Source: Pelecanus crispus (taxonomy: Eukaryota > Chordata > Aves > Pelecaniformes > Pelecanidae). Taken from it: a DNA stretch of 64,000 bases. Where the stretch lies: positions 6,766,511 to 6,830,510 of the forward strand of contig NC_134659.1 of NCBI RefSeq assembly GCF_030463565.1. Direction: 5' to 3'. The translations under genes and the position numbers were made by a program. Below are positions 1-23,160 of the stretch, one piece after another. Under the pieces are notes generated by a model that made no database searches, had not been told where the DNA came from, and saw nothing but the letters and a program-made list of their open reading frames with translations. Numbering within the stretch: position 1 is the stretch's first letter; each line of letters opens with the position of its first letter.

Positions 1-945
1 GGTGTTTCCAGCCAACCTTTCCCCCCAGCTGCTACCGGGGATCTGTGCACAAGCCAGACTGGTTCCAAATGCAGTCAAAAGGTGCATGGAGACAAGACAT
101 AGGGGTGACAGAACGGTGTTGGAGGAGGGCAGGGCTGATCTAGCTGGTTCCTCCCTCATAGCTTGCTGCCCTCCTCTGCCTCTGCCACCGGGGTGACAGG
201 CAGGCAGCTGGGCTAATACAATAAGCCCTCTGATACCTGCCTCTTGATTACATTTTGGAGCTTGCCCCTGCCCTCCTGCCTTGCTTGCATCTTTCCTGAT
301 TAGATGTTCAAGTATCTGGGTCTGGGAATTGCATTACAGATGCCCTGTCTGCACCGGCTCTGGAGGCCGTTGATTCAATTTGCTAATTTCTCACTAATAT
401 CCTCTTCCTCCACTGCTCCGTAATAGGTAAACCCATTAGTGCAGCAATGTGCTGCCGGAGCGGTGCGAGGGGGCGGACAAAATGCCCCCGTTGTGATGGA
501 TCACCGGGCCGGGCCTTGGCGCCCAGCACCGCGGCGTGACGGGGAGGAGGCAGCGAGGTTGCCTTCCCCTTGGGGCAGGGGCTGGAAAATCTCATGCTGC
601 CTGTGCCGGAGGAGCTGCTCCGGACACGCACGCGAGTCTGGCTGGAGCCGTGGCGAGGGCAGGGGGCTGCGGCGCAGCGGCAGGCATCCTCTCCGGTCCT
701 CGCACCCCAGGGATAAACGGCTGAGCTGGTTCTGGGGGGCAGTTTTTGGTTCAGCATCTCGTCCCCAGTGTGAGCACCGAGCTGAGCTGCTGGTGCATGC
801 AGGTGGGCTGCTGGTCCGTGACCCCACCGGAGCCCTTTCCAGATCCTTTTAGGGAGGATGGGAGAGGAGCCGCCTGGCTCCTGAGATACCCAAGCGCTCC
901 GCCCTGCCCTGCCTGTCCTCCCCCAACTCTGTCCCCGTCCCCCAG
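1..945 (+). other. ATP2B4: ATP2B4 intron (partial), upstream of first exon in window
   Basis: GC-rich sequence without a recognisable exon. It ends in a pyrimidine-rich tract and CCCAG acceptor at 941-945, directly before the first PMCA exon. The catalytic phosphorylation-site exon and the N-terminal half of the pump must lie upstream of the window. Confidence 0.7.
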
Positions 946-14102
<13,157 letters not shown>

Positions 14103-17100
14103 CCTTAGAACTTCAAACCCCCCCCTCCTCCTCCACCTTCGCCCCTCGCCCTGTGTGATATTGGCACCAGTAACTGATCACACACTGCGGTCACTTCGTG
14201 TCAAACTGCTCATACGTATATCATTTTGGTGTTTTGTTTCAGGGGTTTTTGTTTTGTTTTGGGTTGTTTTGTTTTGTTTTGTTTTAACCATTATTTAGCA
14301 GTGGGAACCAGAGTACCACGATGCTGGGTGTTGGGAGAGAGGCTAAGCCAAAATTGTGCATCGCCATCCCTAATTTTCAGTGGTACTCATCCAAGTGAAG
14401 CAGCCAGGTTATTTCCTCTCCGAGAGTTGGGCTCCATGCGTCTGTAGAGGAGGTTTTCACTTTGAAAAATGCATGTTCAAAGAAAGTTCAAATTGTTGTA
14501 GTCTAACATGCACGCTCTCAGCCCGAGGGCTGGGGTGCACTTAGTGACTTTATTTTTTTCCACTTGTGGTTTATAGGGTTTTCTTCTAATGTTGGGGTTT
14601 GTTCTTTGCTTGTGGGATTTGCCCCCAGTAACTTCACAGTGGGAAGTGGGGGAGTTAGCACTCTAGTGCGAAAATTTAAAAATAAACAAAAACAAACCAG
14701 CCAGGGGGAAGGTGTTTACTCACAGGTTGATAGATACAGGGATGTACACCAGTCTTCCACCTTGAAAAATGGTACCTAGCCTTTACAGTTCCTCCTCTGT
14801 GTGCGCGCACACACTTTCCTCTCTCTGTTTCCAAAGCAGTAATTGGTAGTCAAGGAACAAAGGTGACTTGGCTGTAACCTTGCTGGATGGAAAAGATTCT
14901 GATTTTTCTACAAAGCAAGATGGAGGTGAACTGGCAGTGGAAGGGTGGTGAAGAAAAACCCCATGGTTGTGAGAAATGGGGCTCCTTCCTGGGGAGTCTT
15001 AAAAGATGCATCTCTCCTGCTCTTGGACAGCTGTGAAACTTTTGGCAAGAGCCTTGCAAAGGTTTAACGGCTCCTGCCATCAAGAGCAGAGGGACTTTTG
15101 CCCCTTCTGGCTTGTCCGTACTGTTGAGGTAAATAAACCTTCAGCCTTGGAGTACAAGCTCTGGTTAACTGCTGAGGAACCCCAGAGGATGCTCCAGCCG
15201 TGCCCACCAGCTCTGCGCGTCGCTGCCAAAGCGTTAGCAGGCTGAAAGGAGAACAAGCGTCGGGTTATTGACAGTACAGTGGGTCAACTCCTAGATCATG
15301 GAAAGGGTGAGTCAAGTTGTCTCTTTAGCCGGTGGAAGGGAGGGAGGCTCCATGGCCGATGGGAGAGCCCTTGATTTCTGTAGCACTTCTGTAGCTGGTT
15401 TGCCCGTGGAGGCAATTCCTCGCAGAGGTGGTAGGTTGGTTGGTCGGCTGCAGGTCTTCCAGAGAAGGTGCTGCATGGAGGCTTTGCCTCACTTGCTGCT
15501 TTTTTTTTTGAATGTCATCTCTTCACCCTGTGTGTCCTGCCTCACCTCGGTCTCTCGTAACCATTTGGTGAGAGTCCTGGTTTTTTGGAGCAGAGGCCCC
15601 AGGTGTCGGGGGCAAGTTGGCCCTGAACTGACCCTCTTGTGAAGCCATGGGACTGAGCAGGAGGCGGGAGTTTGCTTTGCTTGGGCTTAGTTTCTTCCCC
15701 ATGGGCTCTTGCTGGTGCACCCCTGGCTACTGGCCCCAGGCAGGCAGGGCTGGAGGAAGCTCGCTCTGCTGCCTTCTCTTCTTTGTCCTCTTTGGCTTGG
15801 TTGGAAGCAGAGGGAACCTGGTTGTAACTGGCTGTACAATGTCGTTGTCTTTGCCCAGCCTCCATCCCTGGAAGCAGAGAGGTTTTAGCGAGAGGGTGGG
15901 CTGGCTGGTTTCTTCTTTTCTTTCCTTTAAGAACGCACAGCAGAATCTCCCGTGCCTTCTCCGAGCACTGCCTGCAGCACCGCCTGCCACGCGAGGGCCC
16001 AGTACTTTGCCAAAAAATAAGTGTTCCTTAAACGACCACACAAACCAAGTGTCTTTGTTTTGTTTCCAGCCCAGCACCGACTCGTCCCTTCCTTGGGGTG
16101 GGAGGAGGGAAGGACAAGGTCGCCCCATTCCTGCCCCAGGTAGCCGAGGAAAGGTCCTTCTCCCAGCTCTCCTGCCTCGGTGCTGGCAAAGGGGGTGAAG
16201 GCTGGGCTCCGTACACTGCCAACAGCAAGAGGAAATTGCCACCACTGCCCATCTCAGTTGCAAATTCAATGTCAAGCCCCCTGCCCGCGCAGACAAACCC
16301 ATCACTGCCCTCCCCGTTCCTTCCTCGCACGAGCTGAAAAAATACCTTGGGCAGGACCGGGGGGTGGGGGGGTGTTTTCTTGGGTTAGACACACGTGGTG
16401 ACAGGAAAGACAAAAGGGGTGGTTGTGGGGTTTGGTTCTGTACTAAAGGTGACATTGCTTAAAAGATCACTTTTTCTATTTTAAATACTTGCAAAAAAAA
16501 AAAAAAAAAAGGGTGAAAATATGGTGTTCTTACAAGCTTACATAGATATTTATTAAATACTTTGGGGGGGATACACCGATTTTTCTTTTTTTCTTTTGAT
16601 ATTTTTTTATTACCTCAGACCTGTTTTAAAAAAAAAAAAAAAAAAAAGAGACTTAAGCCAACAAAAACTTACAAAAAGCCAACTTTGGAGGTTCTCAAAG
16701 TCACTCCCAGAAATCTGTGACTGGCAGGTTGCCACAAGGGTCTGGTTGTTCCTTAGGCGATATATTTTTGTTGTTCTAGTTTCCATATTAGGAGGGGGAG
16801 AAATAATTATATATAAATATTATGCAAAAAAGTATAGTTTTCTTTAGATCAGAAACTGATATTTTTACGTCAGCCATATGTATTTTGTTTAAAGAAAAAA
16901 AAAAAAATCTTGAATCCCGCGTCTGCAACGGCGCGTGACTGTGCGACGGCAGTTCAGAGTGACAGGTAATTAATTCAGTGTATCAGCGATATCAGCGGTC
17001 GGATGCCAGTCAGCTTCCTTTTCTCTGAGCAGCCATCTTTATACTAGACGTTAGTTGGATGACACAAATGGGGGTTTTTTTACAAAAATTATGTTGGTAT

Positions 17101-18945
17101 GGCTGGTTGCTTAAAGTATAAATGTTTATTGTGCATACATCTTTTCTGTAAAGGTTTTTTTTTTTTTTTTTTCCTGTTTAGTTTCAGTGATATACTGGCA
17201 GCAGATGACTATTGGGTTAAGTTATTGAGGACATTTACAAAAGAGTTGGGGGAGGTTGGTGCTCTACGCTGAAAGGCATGGTCGGCGGCACGAACTTCTG
17301 GGGACTCTCTGCAACATGCCTTGAAAGAGGGGGAGATATATATTTTTTTTTTTCCCGCTTTGTTTGAACTGCCACGAGTGTGCACGGGGGAGAGTGCCAT
17401 GCCAGACAGGAACCGAAGTCATACCCTGTGATACGTGTTAACTTGCCTTGGAATGCTTTGTTATTAAAACACTCTGAACATAATTTTGCATCCAGTTCTT
17501 AATAACAGTAGGGTCTCTGGTGGTGGTGGTGGTTTTCTGTTAAATAAATTGGCAGATTGGTACCAAAGACATTACACCACGTCCTGTGTGCATTGCTGAA
17601 CAGGCATTTTTAGGCATCTGCATTACGTGATAAGGTTTCCTTTGATTTGCACAGGGGTTATACTTAATTTTCAAAGGTTTTGTGCAATAAGCTTTGAGGA
17701 AAATTTTCAAACGATCTCAAGAAGGAAAAAAACTAAACCAAATTTTAGCATGGGCAGCCTTTGGCTTTCCCCAGCTGAGGAGTAGATGTCCTGTAGTGCT
17801 CAGCCTCTTTAGAAATGCTTCTCGGGGTGATGTGACGTTGGGGTGAATGGAAAAGCCCCATCCCAGATCCAGGGAGGGCATCTCCGAGATGCCATTGCCA
17901 ACTCCTCTTGCCCTCCATGACTGCAGGGACCAAGCACCTTAAAGAAGAGTCCCTGCAGGCTTTTGTACCTCTCGGGGGAAGGACACATGTACCTGCCTGC
18001 CATCGCTCCTCACAGCCGGGTCCAGCTCCTCCAAGTCCATCGACCCGTGGAGCATGCAACCTGTAAAACTCCCTCCTGCAAATGCAGCTCTCCCCGGCGG
18101 GGCACGGCGAGGTGGGAGCGCTGCTCTCCTGCTCCTGCCCCAAACAGCGAGGCTGCGGGGCAACGCCAGCGTTTTTCTTGGCACCCGGCTGTTCCTCTCC
18201 GGCACCTCTGTGCCAAGGCTGTCCCCTGCCACCAAGACTGGCAGATGTCTGGCTGTCCTGCCTCTGATACCCTCCTGCTCAACAAAAAATAATAAAATTT
18301 TCATCCAGCAAAGCCCATGGCTAAAACTGCCTTTAGTTTATTTCCTCCCCTTAAATAAATAAATATATATACAGTATTAAACCAACAGTTGTGTGTGTAT
18401 ATATATTTATCCAATGCTCTCACAACAAAACTTTCTTTTGAAGAGGGCACGCAGATCTGAGTTTTTCTTTTCCAGTAACTAAGTATAATAAGCACTGGTA
18501 TTTTTGTATAAAAACAGAAAAATACAAAACAAACGACTGAATATTATGTGGTATGCATGACATTAAAAAAAAAATGGTGGTTTCAAAGCAATATGTACCC
18601 TGGTGTGTTTGCCATATCCTAGAGTCCAGCTTAAAGTGCACCTGATCTGTATTGCATTTTGATATTAATCTCTATGTACAATGTTTTGCATGTAATTTAT
18701 ATGGTTCTTGGGAGAAAAAAATTTTTGAATGAATTGTCAGTTGGCTTCTTTTGAGAAAACAGACTCCAAGCAGAGATAATACTCAAAGTGGAAGCGGACA
18801 AATGGTTGAGGGGTGGGAAAGGGGGTACATAGCAAAAAAAAATAAAGCGTGCTGGGGGTGGGGGAGAAGGGGAATGGTTTTGAATCAATAAAGCTTTGGC
18901 TGTTGAGCAGAAACAATGCGCAAGTGCATCCAGAGAATAAAATGT
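14103..18945 (+). other. ATP2B4: ATP2B4 3' UTR (extent inferred)
   Basis: After the stop the sequence becomes AT-rich with long A and T runs (around 16493-16510, 16628-16647 and 17156-17171). This resembles the multi-kilobase 3' UTRs of PMCA genes. AATAAA hexamers at 18841, 18887 and 18936 are candidate distal poly(A) signals; earlier hexamers could give shorter transcripts. No open frame with homology is present. The exact 3' end cannot be read from sequence alone. Confidence 0.5.
18887..18941 (+). terminator. Candidate distal ATP2B4 poly(A) signals
   Basis: Two canonical AATAAA hexamers (18887-18892 and 18936-18941), with a third just upstream at 18841. They lie at the end of the AT-rich 3' UTR-like region, before base composition turns GC-rich. 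Confidence 0.4.
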
Positions 18946-20400
18946 GCCCACATGTAACTGTTGACGTCCTCCGTGTGTCCACCAGCTTGCGAAATCAATC
19001 CCGCATCCTCTCCTAGCGCTGGATGAGTGGCTGGGCTTCCCGTCGGAGCAAGCCGGAGCGTGAAAGCGGGGCCTGCGGGGTGGAAAGAGGGATGGGGATC
19101 AAAAGCAACCCCACCACTGCAAAAGCACCTCTTAGCGCGGGTTTTCTCTCTGCGTGAGCCTCGCTGTTGAGAGGCGGAGGCTGGCTGGCTGCGCCCAGCA
19201 CTTCGGCTCAGGCATGGCTTCTTCCATCTCCAAGCAAAGCCCAGAATTGCTTGTCAAATACCATCCGGGCCAGTGCTCCTGGGCTATGCGTCGAGCCGCC
19301 CTTGAGCAAAGATCCTCCCTTGTCCCCTTCCCTGATGCCGTGTCTGCGGTGCCTCTAAGGTGTTGCGTGGGCGAGAGTGTGATCTCCACCTCTGAGCTGC
19401 ACCCCGCCTCTGTACTGAGACTATTTTGCCTCCATAGAGGCACTTTGCTCAGACAAGAAGGACGACGGGAAATAAAAGCAACTGGCCTCTGAAACGCTCT
19501 CGTTCCCAAGCAGGCTGACTGCACTGGAGCTGTTCAGCTCCCCGGCTTCGGTGGAGAGGCTGTTGCTTCTCTGTGTCTTTAATAACTCCAGGGCGAAGCC
19601 GTGATGAGAAAATCAAGCTGGGGAAGGCTGGCTGTGAGGAAGGTCAATCTAAACTGTGGCAGCCGAGGGTCCGGCCCTTGGAGCTGATGCCAAGTGATAC
19701 GAACAGGGCGTAAAAGCTTTACTGTGCAGCGTCACCCTCTTTCCTGCTTTTTTGGGAAGTGTCTGTACTGACAGCGTCCTCCAGCTCTTAATTAAACAGC
19801 ACTGCCACAACCGCTTCTTTTCTTAAACCTAGTCCGGGCACGATGCAAAGAAAGAAACAAATCAGAGGACTTTTAGTCATTTAATGGGGAAAATGGCTGC
19901 ACCCGCGCAGCGGGGCTGGCCCCAGCACCCTCTCCCCGAGGGCGGACGCTGCTCCAGCTGCCGAGGTGGCTGTTCAGCACTGCGGCAGGGCCAAAGCAGG
20001 GCAAGCAGGACACGGCAGTGGACGGAGATCGGAAAAGCGGAGGGAGGCAGGTTTAGGTGCGTGATCTGCCGTGATGCCTCAGCAGGCCCGTGCTGCCCTG
20101 ACAGAGAAACGGCTGCTGCCCAAATCACCCCGCCAGGCCCAGGCCTCCCTCCCCGGGGCGCAGCACAGCCCGAAGGCCCAGGGCAAGCGCCTGCCGGCCC
20201 GGGAAACCAGACTGAAAGTGTGAAAGAGCTTCCAGCTCGGAAAGCGTAACCCTGAGGCAGCGCCCGGGAGGGGACGGCCACCTCCGGGGCTGAGGCCTGG
20301 CACCATGGCAGGCGGGGGGCATGCCCTGACAGAAAGGCGGGCGTGGGACACCGCGGCCGGGGCGGAGGCGGCCGGGAAGGGGGCACTCCCCTGCTCGCCC
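18946..20400. other. ATP2B4-ZC3H11A intergenic spacer
   Basis: No gene recognised. In human this interval carries LAX1, as I recall; I see no exon resembling it on either strand. GC content rises towards the ZC3H11A CpG island. Confidence 0.5.
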
Positions 20401-20476
20401 CGCGCTGAAGGGAAGGGCTTTGTCCGGGCTTGGAGGCGCTGGCGGGACCCCCCTGAGGAGTGAAGGGCAGAAAAGC

Positions 20477-20547
20477 CGCCCGCCCCGCTTTGTTTACGGG
20501 CCCCGCCCGCCCCGCTTTGTTTACGGGCCCCGCCCGCCCCGCTTTTG
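20477..20547 (+). repeat. 27-bp tandem repeat in the promoter (2.6 copies)
   Basis: Copies start at 20477, 20504 and 20531 (the last partial). Each full copy joins a GC-box core (CCGCCCCGC) to TTTGTTTACGGG, which contains the forkhead-type core TGTTTAC. Confidence 0.85.
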
Positions 20548-20689
20548 TCATCCCGGTGGGCGGTGCCGCCCGCCCGCTGCGCCTGCGCGGAGCCCCGCCC
20601 CCGCCGGTTTCAACGGACGGAAGTGGGCCATGGGTGAAGCCGTTCCGCCCGCCATCTTAGCAACGGGCGAGCTGAGGTTGCCCGTATGT

Positions 20690-20791
20690 TAGGCGCCATC
20701 TTTGAGGCTGGCAGTGGGGAAGGAGACGGCCTGAGCAGCGGCCGCGGCGGATCGAGGCGACGCGGCGGCGGCGGCGGCCCCCTGGGGTTCG
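20690..20791 (+). other. ZC3H11A: Candidate non-coding exon 1 of ZC3H11A
   Basis: CG-rich sequence after the YY1 motif, ending at a plausible donor TTCG|GTAAAG (GT at 20792). No ATG-initiated long frame lies within it. The start is arbitrary because no TSS can be read; the first coding exon is 7.7 kb downstream. Confidence 0.4.
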
Positions 20792-22091
20792 GTAAAGTCC
20801 CTGCTCGCCGGTAACTAGAGCCGTTCGTGGGCCGCAGGGGCGGGGGAATGGCCTCTCGCCAGGCCCGGGTCCCCTCCGGGGAAGCAGGCCGCGTCCCCCG
20901 CGCCCGGCGGGGCAGGCGGCCCAGGCCGCGTCCCCGAGCCCTCCCCACCGGGGTGTCCGTAGCCGCTGGGGCTGGCAGGGGAGGCCGCGGGGGTCCCTGG
21001 GGCAGTGCGGGCCCTCCGGCAGCGGTGGTGGGGGTGAGGTGTTCTCCCCGGCCTCAGCGCCCCGGGACTTCAGGGAGAGGGAGCCGCTGCCCGAGGTAGG
21101 CCCGAGGTCCCCTCTCCCCCGGCTCAGAGGGCTGCAGCCCGGGGCAGCCCTCCCGTTCCCCGCCCCTGCCCTTCCTCGGCCGTTAGCCCTTCTGGAGGGC
21201 TCGGCTGCGGGCTCTTCCCCGCCTCCGTGTGTGTCCCCCGCCGCGTCCCGCTCCCGGTGGTCTCCCGGGGAAACGGAACCCTTGGGCAGGCTCTGGAGAG
21301 GTTCGGTTGGGCAAATGGAACATCCCAGTGCAGGTGCCTTATGAGTATGCGTTATTTTCGGTTAAAACCTTGTGTCTTCCTTTTGTAGCAATGCGTATAA
21401 GGGGCGTGCTGTAATGTAGTCATCTGACAAATTGCTCCTCCATTCCCCAAAGGAACTGCCTTCAGGATCTGACTAACTCTGGATGCACCCGCTTGTCATC
21501 TTAATTTCTCCTTTAGGTTGTTTAAAGCAACCCAATTGGGTGACGTTTGTTTTTGTTTCTTAAGAATTGGATCTAAGAGGTTTCTGTTTTCTTACATTGA
21601 TGTTTATAATGAGAGTGCAAAAGTGATTTTTACCATTGCAGGATCAGTATGTGGAGCCTACAGATTGTTCCCAGAAGTGGTGCTTTGGGGTGCATGCTGC
21701 ACTCGGAGATTGAGCTCTGGGCCATACTTTGAAAATAAGACACTGTGTTATTTGATTGTAAAAAAGGAGATCTCCTGGGGATAGAGGATTTTGAAACGAT
21801 ATCAGAACCACTACTGTGGCACGTGGTTGAATTGGACACACATTAAACTGATCAGGCTGAACAGATAGGCTGAATTTGTTGCTGGATGGCCAGGATTTTC
21901 AGGAGGAAAGCTAGTCTAGAGAAAACTTCCTCTTGCTGTTGCTTCTCATCTAAAATGGCACCCTTCCAAATGGCTGCTTCCGGGGGAAATTGGCTCTTTT
22001 TGAGATTTAATAAAACATTTCAGTGAGGAAGGCGAATCGTCACAGTAAATTGCTGCCAGGCCCCGACATTGATTTCAGAAATAGAAAAAGA
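20792..22091 (+). other. ZC3H11A intron 1, upstream of the ZBED6 relic
   Basis: CpG-island tail to about 21300, then AT-richer sequence with no recognised homology up to the relic start codon at 22092. Confidence 0.5.
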
Positions 22092-22326
22092 ATGAGTGTC
22101 TTTTCCGTAAGTGTGCCTGTCTCACCCAAGAGTAGACGTAGCAGCTTTAGCAGTCCCCTTAGTTTGGAATTGATTCCCTCAATGGGACATTGAGGAGGAA
22201 AAGATGGTGGACAGAGAGAACAGTAGAGGAGAGCCACCCACTAAAAGTATGGAAGAGAAGGGGTTATGCATTAAGGGAGAGCCACTACATAAAAAAATTG
22301 GTGCTATCTAAAAATTTGTTAAGGGT

Positions 22327-22640
22327 TTGGGACCTGCAGATACTGCTACACCTGTGTGTGCTGCAGTCATGCCTGCTGTCACTGAGCAAGATGGAGAGAG
22401 CTGCTTTATTGAACGCAGCATGTTAAAGCAGGCACTGTTGTCTGAAGAAGAGCAAAGACTTTCCTTGGGTGGAACTTCGGATCCATGGTTCACCAGGTGT
22501 GCCATACCCAGCATATGGTTTAAAAAAAAAAAAAAATCAACCATGGCAAGCCAGGTACTCATCTGGGGACACTGACTCTTTGGTGACATCTCCAAGCAGA
22601 GCATTGTGTACATTGGGCTGTGGCTAACAGCCAGCTGTGT
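22327..22640 (+). pseudogene. ZBED6: ZBED6 relic: first BED zinc finger
   Basis: The first half (to ~22530) is open, ending SDPWFTRCAIPSIW, where the functional gene has an AICNLC-type pair of zinc-ligand cysteines; here the pair is lost. A 14-A run at 22522-22536 shifts the frame. The second half reads HGKPGTHLG...HLQAEHC with the ligand histidines still present and an in-frame TGA at 22584. Confidence 0.85.
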
Positions 22641-22899
22641 CAGCTGTAAGCGCTGTAGGGAGGGTGTAGATGCCTGAACGTGTGTCTCTCAGCCATGTCC
22701 CCAGACAGCAGTTTGAGCAGCGGGAGTTTGACGTACGTTCTCAGCTCTTACGTTGGCAGTGACAGTGTGGCAGAGCCAGCGGGTTGGTTTTTCGGCTGGA
22801 AGAGGAAGAGCAGACTGCAAATGTGCCTGGGTAAAGAACCGTCAAAGAGATTTGCCATAGATGTGGGTTGTACCAGTGTAGCTGTTGCAGCTGCAGCAA

Positions 22900-23160
22900 T
22901 AGCGGATCCTGGAGCATCTGGAGAAGATAGGAGTTTTCTTCATGGAAGCAATACTGTCAAAAGCCTTTTGATGCCAGAAATTAGGACAAACACATCTGTT
23001 GTCTGGAACTTCTCAGCTGACCCTTGGTATACCTGGCACACTCCTTGCAATGTTTAAAAAGTGTGTTGGGCAGGGCAGGGACTCACCTTGGCAGTTCATG
23101 TTGCAGCAACACTTGCAGACCACGCATCCTGCACGCTGGGCCAGGACCTGAATCTGATGG
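22900..23160 (+). pseudogene. ZBED6: ZBED6 relic: second BED zinc finger
   Basis: FLHGSNTVKSLLMPEIRTNT, SVVWNFSADPWYTWHTPCNV, then a TAA at 23055. In shifted frames it continues with SVLGRAGTHLGSS and LQQHLQTTHPARWAR, which matches the C-terminal part of a ZBED6 BED finger. Confidence 0.88.

Larger units (their letters stand above)
20400..21150 (+). promoter_or_regulatory. ZC3H11A: CpG island / promoter of ZC3H11A
   Basis: Dense CpG region with a 27-bp tandem repeat (20477-20547), an NRF1-like site GCGCCTGCGC at 20579-20588, an ETS-like CGGAAGT near 20618, and two YY1-like CGCCATCTT motifs near 20649 and 20694. Such a combination is typical of TATA-less housekeeping promoters. It lies upstream of the candidate non-coding exon. 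Confidence 0.7.

Noticed and set aside
22680-23057. 126-codon frame as a small functional BED protein
   Set aside because: It holds only half of BED2 and stops where the zinc-binding region should continue; flanking homology is in other frames with stops.
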